A DNA stretch of 5,070 nt from Thermus kawarayensis JCM 12314 (GTDB lineage: Bacteria > Deinococcota > Deinococci > Deinococcales > Thermaceae): NCBI GenBank assembly GCA_001311545.1, contig BBBL01000140.1, positions 1-5,070 of the forward strand. The letters run 5' to 3'. Shown piece by piece: positions 1-5,070 of this stretch; within the stretch, counting starts at the first letter, position 1; every line of letters begins with the position of its first letter. The translations under genes were made by a program, and so were the position numbers. Under the pieces are notes generated by a model. It searched no databases and was not told where the DNA came from. It was given only the letters and a program-made list of their open reading frames with translations.

Positions 1-615
1 CTCTCCCTGGCCCTCCTCAAGCCCCCGGGGGCCTTGGGGGCCGACGTGGCCGTGGGGGACGGGCAGGCCCTGGGGCTTCCCATGGGGTTTGGCGGCCCCC
101 ACTTCGGCTTTCTCGCCACCCGGAAGGCCTTCGTGCGCCAGCTTCCGGGAAGGCTCGTCTCCGAGACCGTGGACGCCGAGGGCAGGCGGGGCTATATCCT
201 CACCCTCCAGGCCCGGGAGCAGTACATAAGGCGGGCCAAGGCCAAGAGCAACATCACCACCAACGCCCAGCTCACCGCCCTCATGGGGGCCATGTACCTG
301 GCGGCCCTGGGCCCCGAGGGGCTTAGGGAGGTGGCCCTGAAGGGGGTGGCCATGGCCCACCGGCTTCGGGCCCTTCTCCTGGAGATCCCCGGGGTCCTTC
401 CCTTCACCCCGGAGCCCTTCTTCAACGAGTTCGCCCTGAGGCTTCCCCGGGACCCCGCGGCGGTGCGCCGGGCCTTGGCCCAAAGAGGCTTCCACGGGGC
501 CACCCCGGTGCCCGGGGAGTACGGGGAGAACCTGGCCCTCTTCGCCGCCACCGAGCTTCACGAGGAGGGGGACCTCTTGGCCTTCCGGGAGGCCCTTAGG
601 GAGGTGCTGGCATGA
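1..615 (+). CDS. gcvPA: Glycine dehydrogenase (decarboxylating) subunit 1, 3' part only
   Basis: This is the alpha subunit of the two-subunit P-protein of the glycine cleavage system, a cytoplasmic PLP enzyme that decarboxylates glycine and passes the aminomethyl group to lipoylated H-protein. The reading frame is open from base 1, so the gene starts upstream and the window holds about its last 204 codons. The T. thermophilus subunit is about 438 aa as I recall, so roughly the C-terminal 45% is visible. Recognisable family segments are [19 protein letters not shown] near the start, the [19 protein letters not shown] stretch, and a C-terminal small domain with FFNEFAL and ATELHEE. The TGA stop overlaps the ATG of gcvPB (ATGA, 612-615), which indicates translational coupling of two subunits that form an alpha2beta2 enzyme. 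No frameshift is seen. The apparent ATG/TTG starts near position 34 are internal codons. The subunit identity is secure; the upstream part cannot be judged. Confidence 0.95.
   Translation, partial: LSLALLKPPGALGADVAVGDGQALGLPMGFGGPHFGFLATRKAFVRQLPGRLVSETVDAEGRRGYILTLQAREQYIRRAKAKSNITTNAQLTALMGAMYLAALGPEGLREVALKGVAMAHRLRALLLEIPGVLPFTPEPFFNEFALRLPRDPAAVRRALAQRGFHGATPVPGEYGENLALFAATELHEEGDLLAFREALREVLA
598..606 (+). promoter_or_regulatory. Ribosome binding site of gcvPB
   Basis: AGGGAGGTG lies inside the last codons of gcvPA. Its GGAGGT core is six bases from the ATG at 612. It supports that start and the coupled ATGA arrangement. Confidence 0.75.
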
Positions 616-2035
616 GCTATCCCCTGATCTTTGAACGGAGCCGCAAGGGAAGACGGGGCCTGAGGCTGGTCAAGGAGGTCCCCAGGGCGGAGGACTTCCT
701 CCCCAAGGAGCACCTCAGGGAAACCCCTCCCCGGCTTCCCGAGGTGGACGAGCTCACCCTGGTGCGCCACTACACCAACCTCTCCCGCCGCCAGGTGGGG
801 GTGGACACCACCTTCTACCCCTTGGGGTCCTGCACCATGAAGTACAACCCCAAGCTCCACGAGGAGGCGGCGAGGCTCTTCCAAGACCTCCACCCCTACC
901 AGGACCCTAAGACGGCCCAGGGGGCTTTGGCCCTCATGTGGGAGCTCGGGGAGTACCTCAAGACCCTCACCGGCATGGACGCCATCACCTTAGAGCCCGC
1001 CGCCGGGGCCCACGGGGAGCTCACCGGGATCCTGATCATCCGCGCCTACCACGAGGACCGGGGGGAGGGGAGGACGAGGAGGGTGGTCCTCGTGCCCGAC
1101 TCCGCCCACGGCTCCAACCCCGCCACCGCCAGCATGGCGGGCTACCAGGTGAAGGAGATCCCCTCGGGGCCCGACGGCGAGGTGGACCTCGAGGCCCTTA
1201 AGCGGGAGCTCGGCCCCCACGTGGCCGCCCTCATGCTCACCAACCCCAACACCTTAGGCCTCTTTGAGAGGCGCATCCTGGAGATCGCCAGGCTCTGCAA
1301 GGAGGCCGGGGTCCAGCTCTACTACGACGGGGCCAACCTCAACGCCATCATGGGCTGGGCCAGGCCCGGGGACATGGGCTTTGACGTGGTCCACCTGAAC
1401 CTCCACAAGACCTTCACCGTGCCCCACGGCGGGGGCGGTCCGGGCTCCGGCCCGGTGGGGGTGAAGGCCCACCTCGCCCCCTACCTTCCCGTGCCCCTGG
1501 TGGCGAAGGGCGAGGAGGGCTTCTACCTGGACTTCGGGCGGCCCAAGAGCATCGGGCGGGTCAAAGCCTTCTACGGGAACTTCCTGGCCCTGGTGCGGGC
1601 CTGGGCCTACATCCGCACCCTGGGGCTCCCCGGCCTGAAGAAGGCCGCGGCCCTCTCCGTGCTCAACGCCCGTTACCTGAAGGAACTCCTCAAGGAGAAG
1701 GGCTACCGGGTGCCCTACGATGGGCCCACCATGCACGAGTTCGTGGCCCAGCCGCCTTCGGGCTTCCGCGCCCTGGACCTCGCCAAGGGGCTTTTGGAGC
1801 TCGGCTTCCACCCGCCCACGGTCTACTTCCCCTTGATCGTCAAGGAGGCCCTCATGGTGGAGCCCACGGAGACCGAGGCCAAGGAGACCCTCGAGCCTTC
1901 GCCGAGGCCATGGGGGAGCTTCTAGAGAAGCCCAAGGAGTGGCTGGAAAACGCCCCCTACACCACCCCGGTCCGCCGCCTGGACGAGCTTAGGGCCAACA
2001 AGCACCCCAAGCTCACGTATTTTGACGAGGGGTGA
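612..2035 (+). CDS. gcvPB: Glycine dehydrogenase (decarboxylating) subunit 2, with one frameshift
   Basis: This is the beta subunit of the glycine cleavage P-protein and carries the PLP-binding machinery. Visible motifs are [16 protein letters not shown] (about 66-81), the glycine-rich [12 protein letters not shown] loop (128-139), [11 protein letters not shown] (163-173), YYDGAN with Asp239, and [20 protein letters not shown] (261-280), where Lys266 is the predicted Schiff-base lysine. As written, the frame shifts after GAG at 1893-1895 and hits a stop at 1923-1925, giving 437 residues with a nonsense tail ([10 protein letters not shown]). Adding one G (GAG-GCC-TTC) restores [17 protein letters not shown] and carries on to the TGA at 2033-2035, ending KLTYFDEG. 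The repaired protein is 474 aa, the usual family length. The start is fixed by the Shine-Dalgarno site and the overlap with gcvPA. The frameshift is most likely a sequencing error. Confidence 0.94.
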
Positions 2036-2052
2036 GCCAGTCCTTTTGGGGC

Positions 2053-2080
2053 CCCCGTTGCGGCAAAAGCCGCAACGGGG
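2053..2080 (+). terminator. Hairpin after gcvPB, probable terminator
   Basis: A perfect 12-bp inverted repeat (CCCCGTTGCGGC, loop AAAA, GCCGCAACGGGG) begins 17 bases after the gcvPB stop. The following bases (CACTTAAGAA) have no T-run, so it is not a textbook intrinsic terminator. Its position at the end of the gcv unit and its stability favour 3'-end formation or protection. The stem forms on either strand, so it could also stop read-through from the opposite side. Confidence 0.7.
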
Positions 2081-2090
2081 CACTTAAGAA

Positions 2091-2116
2091 GGGGGCGGGG
2101 TGTGGGCCCCGCCCCC
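2091..2116 (-). terminator. GC-rich hairpin after the rhodanese gene, probable terminator
   Basis: A perfect 10-bp inverted repeat (GGGGGCGGGG, 6-base loop, CCCCGCCCCC) starts 12 bases past the rhodanese stop codon when read on the minus strand. It is followed there by TTCTTAAG, a weak T-rich tail. It is assigned to the psr-rhodanese operon because of this spacing and tail. It probably works with the 2053-2080 hairpin to separate the two converging units. Confidence 0.65.
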
Positions 2117-2128
2117 CCGGGCTTCAGC

Positions 2129-2569
2129 CTACTTCTCCACGGGTAGGTTGGCCCCGGTCCAGGCCTTGAAGCCGCCCAGGATGCTCTTCACGTTGTAGCC
2201 CTGGCCCCGGAGGAAGACCAGGCCCATGGCCCCCCGGTGTCCGATGCCGCAGTAGATGATGATGGGCTTGCCCTTGGGGATCTCGCCGATCCTCTTGGGC
2301 AGGTCGCGGATGGGGATGTTCACCGCACCGGGGATGCGGCCGTCCTTGAACTCGCTGGGCTCCCGCACGTCCAGGATGAAGACGTCCAGGGTGTCCATCA
2401 TCTGCTTGGCGGCGGCGGGCTGGATGCCGTAGAAGTCGGCGGGGAGGGCGGTGAGGAAGTTGCCCAGCTCCCGCACCGTCAGGGCGGAGAAGGTGGCGGT
2501 GGTCGCCTGTGCCAGCACCGGAATCGCCGCCAAAAGCCCTAACCAAGCCAGCTTCTTCATGCCTTTCAT
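2129..2569 (-). CDS. Exported single-domain rhodanese (sulfurtransferase)
   Basis: This 146-aa protein is predicted to move sulfane sulfur on an active-site cysteine outside the cytoplasmic membrane. Residues 1-22 form a Sec-type signal peptide: basic MKGMKK, a hydrophobic core (LAWLGLLAAIPVLA), and a likely cleavage site after AQA. There is no twin-arginine motif. The rest is one rhodanese domain with FILDVREPSEFKDGRIPGAVNIP (about 64-86; longer core split here as FILDVREPSEF and GRIPGAVNIP), the active-site loop CGIGHR starting at Cys107, and the closing motif GGFKAW (132-137). Cys107 is the only cysteine. The start at 2569 is chosen because AAGGAGGT lies five bases upstream; the ATG three codons later is too far from it. 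It follows psrC by 33 bp in the same direction and is the last gene of the operon, so supply or removal of polysulfide sulfur for PsrABC is the likely role, by analogy with Sud of Wolinella succinogenes. The frame is intact. The domain call is firm; the partner is inferred. Confidence 0.9.
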   Translation of the reverse strand: MKGMKKLAWLGLLAAIPVLAQATTATFSALTVRELGNFLTALPADFYGIQPAAAKQMMDTLDVFILDVREPSEFKDGRIPGAVNIPIRDLPKRIGEIPKGKPIIIYCGIGHRGAMGLVFLRGQGYNVKSILGGFKAWTGANLPVEK

Positions 2570-2574
2570 GACCC

Positions 2575-2582
2575 ACCTCCTT
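2575..2582 (-). promoter_or_regulatory. Ribosome binding site of the rhodanese gene
   Basis: AAGGAGGT on the minus strand, five bases before the ATG at 2569, is close to a perfect anti-Shine-Dalgarno match. It suggests strong translation initiation independent of psrC and settles the choice between the two nearby ATG codons. Confidence 0.85.
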
Positions 2583-2590
2583 ATTCCCTA

Positions 2591-2612
2591 GGGCCTTAAG
2601 CCCTAAAGGCCC
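2591..2612 (-). other. Small hairpin at the psrC/rhodanese junction
   Basis: GGGCCTT and AAGGCCC form a 7-bp stem with an 8-base loop that covers the psrC stop codon. It sits just upstream of the rhodanese ribosome binding site. No T-run follows on the minus strand, so a terminator is unlikely. It could act in mRNA processing or differential expression within the operon, or be a chance result of GC-rich sequence. Confidence 0.35.
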
Positions 2613-3361
2613 AGTCCTTGCCACTGGCCCACCAGGACCCAGAGGGCCCTGAGGCCGGCCGCCGCCACGAGCCCCGCCCAGGGGGCGAGGCGTTCCTTGC
2701 CGAAGACCCCAAGCCCCGAGAGAAGGAAGAGGAAGAAGGGCAGGCCTCCCTCCTTCAGGAAGTGGCCCCGGGCCTCCGAGGAGAGGGTGAGGGGGTAGAG
2801 CAGGGCCAGGAAGAGGACCGCCCCCATGGCCATCCTCAAGGGGGCCTTGGACCAAGGGCTTCCCAGGAGGGCCGCCAGGCTAGGGCCAGGCCCAAAGCGG
2901 TGAGGGGGAAGACCCCCGCCAAGAGGGCGTTCCACAAGGGGCGGTTCAGGTTCACCGCCAGGGCCATCCCGGGGTAGCCCAAGGCCACCAGGCTAAAGAG
3001 GAGGAGGCCCCAGGCTAGGAGTTTTCTAGGCCCTTTGCCAGGTAAAGGAGCCCCGCCGAGAGGAAGGAAAGGGCAAGCCCCCAGGAGCCCCACCAGATGG
3101 GGCTTTGGGGATGGAAGGAAAGGAAGAGCCAGATGTGGGTGAAGCGGAAGCGGGCCGGAGACTCGGCCCAAAGCACCAGAAGATCTAAGGCGATGAGGAG
3201 GAGGGCGAGGAGGGTGTAGCGCCTGGCCTCTTCCTGGCCTTTCAGGTGCAGCAAGGCCGCCAGGAAGGCCATCCCCCCGCCAGCCCCACCAGGACGAAGT
3301 GCAGGGCGTTGGTCCAGTGCCAAAACTCCCCAGCGTTGGGCAGACCGTAAAACTCAGTCAT
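2603..3361 (-). CDS. psrC: Polysulfide/thiosulfate reductase membrane subunit (NrfD family), three frameshifts
   Basis: This is the integral membrane anchor of the complex. It binds menaquinol and passes its electrons to PsrB. The start is the ATG at 3361 ([10 protein letters not shown]), with GAGGTG four bases upstream. As written the gene is broken into four frames, with one base missing near 3273-3278 (a C6 run on the + strand), near 3019-3023, and near 2879-2881. Restoring one base at each gives 253 aa, the T. thermophilus PsrC length as I recall. The repaired protein is almost wholly hydrophobic, consistent with the eight helices of the family. His21 (in TNALHF) and Tyr130 (in VALGYPGMALAVNLNRPLW) fall at the positions I remember as lining the quinone site in the T. 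thermophilus structure. Other conserved segments are WAESPARFRFTHIW and LLYPLTLSSEARGHF. It overlaps psrB by 8 bases. The frame breaks look like sequencing error rather than decay. Confidence 0.9.
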
Positions 3362-3939
3362 GGCGCACCTCGCTTTCCCGGGTAAGCCCCTTTTTGGAAG
3401 GAGCGTTGAGGTAGAAGAGCTTGGGCCTCGTGCCCAGCTCCCCCCGCAGGACGTCCACCCTCCCGGCCTCCTTCAGGGCCTTGACCACGGGGCTTTCCGG
3501 GTCGTCCAGGTCCCCGAAGGCCCGGCAGTTCGTGGGGCAGGTTTCCACGCAGGCGGGGAGCCGCCCCTTGTCCAGGCGGTGGGCGCAGAAGGTGCACTTG
3601 TCCACGTAGCCTGGGGATGCAGGTAGCGGGCCTCATAAGGGCAGGCGGCCACGCAGGCCCCGCAGGCGATGCACTTTTTGGGGTCCACCAGTACCAGGCC
3701 GTCCTCCCTTTGGTAGCTCGCCCCCGTGGGACAGACGGGGACGCAAGGGGGGTTTTGGCAGTGGAGGCACTGCTCGGGCCGGAACTCCACCACAAGGTCG
3801 GGGAAAACCCCCAGTTCCCGCTCCCGGATCCAGAGGCGGAAGCTCCTGGGGGCACCTCGTTCTCCATCTTGCAGGCCACGGCGCAGGCGGCGCAGCCCAC
3901 GCAGAGGCTTAGGTCTATGGTCATGGCGTACCGGGCCAT
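3354..3939 (-). CDS. psrB: Polysulfide/thiosulfate reductase iron-sulfur subunit, two frameshifts
   Basis: This ferredoxin-like subunit carries electrons from PsrC to PsrA. After repair it is 195 aa with sixteen cysteines in four groups, enough for four [4Fe-4S] clusters: [11 protein letters not shown] (Cys13, 16, 19, 23), [24 protein letters not shown], and CTFC paired with ACVETC. The frame breaks near 3844-3847 (after NEVPPG) and near 3613-3616 (a G4 run on the + strand, after RYLHP). Each is explained by one missing base, and the downstream parts resume in conserved sequence ([19 protein letters not shown], then [13 protein letters not shown]). The ATG at 3939 is preferred because AGGAGG lies five bases upstream and because the family begins [16 protein letters not shown]. 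The in-frame GTG at 3942 is closer to the Shine-Dalgarno site and less likely. The gene overlaps the psrA stop by one base (TGATG) and psrC by eight. No Tat signal is present; such subunits usually travel with their catalytic partner. Confidence 0.92.
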
Positions 3940-5070
3940 CACATCCTCCTTTCCTCCAAAGGACGGCGGGCCAGGGAGGCCAGGGAGGGGAGCCTGGGCC
4001 TTTCCGCCCTCTCCAGCTTCACGAAGTTCACCCTCAGGCCCGCCCCGCCGGAGATGGGGTCCAGCTTGTACCGGGTCTGGAGGTAGTTGTCCGAGGCTCC
4101 CCGGCCGTGGGCCACCTTCATCAGGGGGGCCTTGTGGCCGAAGCCGTGGACAGGTAGACGCAGTCCCTGCGGATGCGCTCCGTGGCCTTGACCCGCACCG
4201 GGCCCTCCCGGACGCCGTCTTGGTTCACCAGGTAGGCGTAGTCCCCGTTTTTCAGGCCGAGCTTACGGGCTTCCTCGGTGTGGACCCAGACCTCGTTTTC
4301 CGGGTCCATCTCCATGAGGACCAGTTGTTCTGGGTACGGGCGAAGGTGTGCACGGGGCTACGGCCGTAGAGGAGGCGGTAGAAGCCTGGGGTGGGGGCTC
4401 GGGGGGCGTGTAGACGGGAAGGGGCTGGTGCCCGGCCTGCTTGAAGGCCTGGCAGTAAAGCTCAATCTTTCCCGAGGGGGTACCGAAGGGCAGGCGCCCC
4501 TCCTTTTCCCAGTCCGTAAGCCAGGGTTTCCCCTTCTGGACCAGGGTGCCCATGCCCTTCAGGGTTTCTAGGTCAAGGCCGATGCTTTGCAGGCGGGTGT
4601 CCAGGTACTCCTCAATGCCCTTCCAGGGGAAGTACTGCTCCAGGCCGAGCCTGAGGCCCAGCTCCCGGGCGATCCACCAGCCCGGCCTGGTGTCAAAGAG
4701 GGGCTCGTGGGCGGGCACCCGGAGCTCTATGAAGGGGGTCTTGTGGGCCACGGCCACCAGGTCGTCGTAGCGCTCCAGGTAGGTGGCCTCGGGCAGGATC
4801 ACATCCGCCCACATCACGTGCTCCTGGGGCAGGACGTCTATGGCCACGTAAAGGTCCAGCCTCTTCAGGGCCTCCTTGGTGCGGGGCACGTTGGGGATGG
4901 AGTGGAAGAGGTTGATGCCGTAGGCCAGGAGCTTTGATGGGGTAGGGCTCCCCGGTGATCATGGGTTCAATGAGCTCCTGGATGGCCGTGGTCCTGGCGA
5001 AGAACTTGCCCTTGTCGGCACGGGGGCGGAAGCTTCCGGCTCGTGGTCGCCCCCTGCGGGGCCGGAGCAT
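3939..5070 (-). CDS. psrA: Polysulfide/thiosulfate reductase catalytic molybdopterin subunit, 3' half, several frameshifts
   Basis: This is the C-terminal half (about 378 residues after repair; the family is about 765) of the catalytic subunit, which binds bis-molybdopterin guanine dinucleotide and reduces the sulfur substrate on the outer face of the membrane. Conserved parts in order are [77 protein letters not shown], then the dinucleotide-binding domain ([43 protein letters not shown]) and the tail [14 protein letters not shown]. Frame changes lie near 4930-4935 (two bases lost or one gained), 4388-4392, 4320-4321 and 4150-4151 (one base lost at each). The frame upstream of about 5015 is uncertain. 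The ATG at 5070 is an accident of the window edge, not a start. The gene ends in TGA overlapping the psrB ATG by one base. Substrate choice (polysulfide, thiosulfate, tetrathionate) cannot be fixed without the N-terminal half. Confidence 0.91.
3945..3950 (-). promoter_or_regulatory. Ribosome binding site of psrB
   Basis: AGGAGG on the minus strand, inside the end of psrA, is five bases before the chosen psrB ATG at 3939. It decides between that ATG and the GTG codon at 3942, which would leave only two bases of spacing. Confidence 0.75.

Noticed and set aside
1254..1811. A 185-codon minus-strand frame opposite gcvPB
   Set aside because: It is a mirror of the gcvPB codon bias, with repetitive Gly/Glu/Val/His composition and no family motif.
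2124..2855. A 243-codon open frame on the minus strand spanning psrC and the rhodanese gene
   Set aside because: It is out of frame with both recognised genes, is rich in Gly, Pro, Arg and His as expected of a shadow frame in GC-rich DNA, and shows no domain.
3940..3942. GTG as the psrB start
   Set aside because: It leaves two bases to the Shine-Dalgarno site and adds an extra residue, while the ATG at 3939 has normal spacing and matches the family N-terminus.
3617..4369. A 250-codon open frame on the plus strand opposite psrB and psrA
   Set aside because: It lies antisense to strongly conserved coding sequence, has low-complexity composition and has no convincing start site.
2603..5070. 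Programmed frameshifting or transcriptional slippage in the psr genes
   Set aside because: Thermus is known for slippage at dnaX, but that uses a long A-run. Here at least nine separate events at short or absent runs would be needed in one operon, which is not credible.
2603..5070. The psr genes as pseudogenes
   Set aside because: All sixteen PsrB cysteines, the PsrC quinone-site residues and the PsrA cofactor-domain motifs are kept, and there are no in-frame stop substitutions once single bases are restored.
5068..5070. ATG at the window edge as a psrA start
   Set aside because: It lies in the middle of a protein family of about 765 residues, has no visible upstream context and no exported leader.
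1..5070. A novel defence, mobile or RNA system
   Set aside because: The whole window is accounted for by two well-known metabolic operons and a 93-bp terminator region; no direct-repeat arrays, terminal inverted repeats, tRNA-like folds or transposase motifs were seen.

Overview
The window looks like chromosome from a Thermus species close to, but not identical with, T. thermophilus. Base composition is very GC-rich, codon third positions are almost always G or C, and every recognisable protein resembles its T. thermophilus counterpart as I remember it. No database search was run.

Layout: two convergent blocks. On the + strand (1-2035) lie the 3' part of gcvPA and all of gcvPB, the two subunits of the glycine cleavage system P-protein, joined by an ATGA overlap. 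A 93-bp gap (2036-2128) holds two strong hairpins, placed as terminators for the two converging units. On the - strand (5070 down to 2129) lies an operon read in the order psrA (5' half outside the window), psrB, psrC and a small exported single-domain rhodanese. PsrABC is a membrane-bound molybdo-iron-sulfur oxidoreductase of the polysulfide/thiosulfate reductase type: a catalytic subunit (PsrA), a four-cluster electron-transfer subunit (PsrB) and a quinol-oxidising membrane anchor (PsrC). The rhodanese is well placed to handle sulfane sulfur for it, much as Sud does in Wolinella.

The main oddity is sequence quality. gcvPA (visible part) and the rhodanese read cleanly. gcvPB has one frameshift, psrC three, psrB two and the visible part of psrA at least four. 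Nearly all are explained by one missing base, several of them in G or C runs. Restoring one base at each site gives GcvPB of 474 aa, PsrB of 195 aa and PsrC of 253 aa, the lengths I recall for the T. thermophilus proteins, with all catalytic and cluster motifs intact. I therefore read these as functional genes in error-containing sequence, not as pseudogenes.

I found no new biological system. The most interesting biology is the rhodanese at the end of the psr operon. No RNA gene, CRISPR array, insertion sequence or phage feature was seen.
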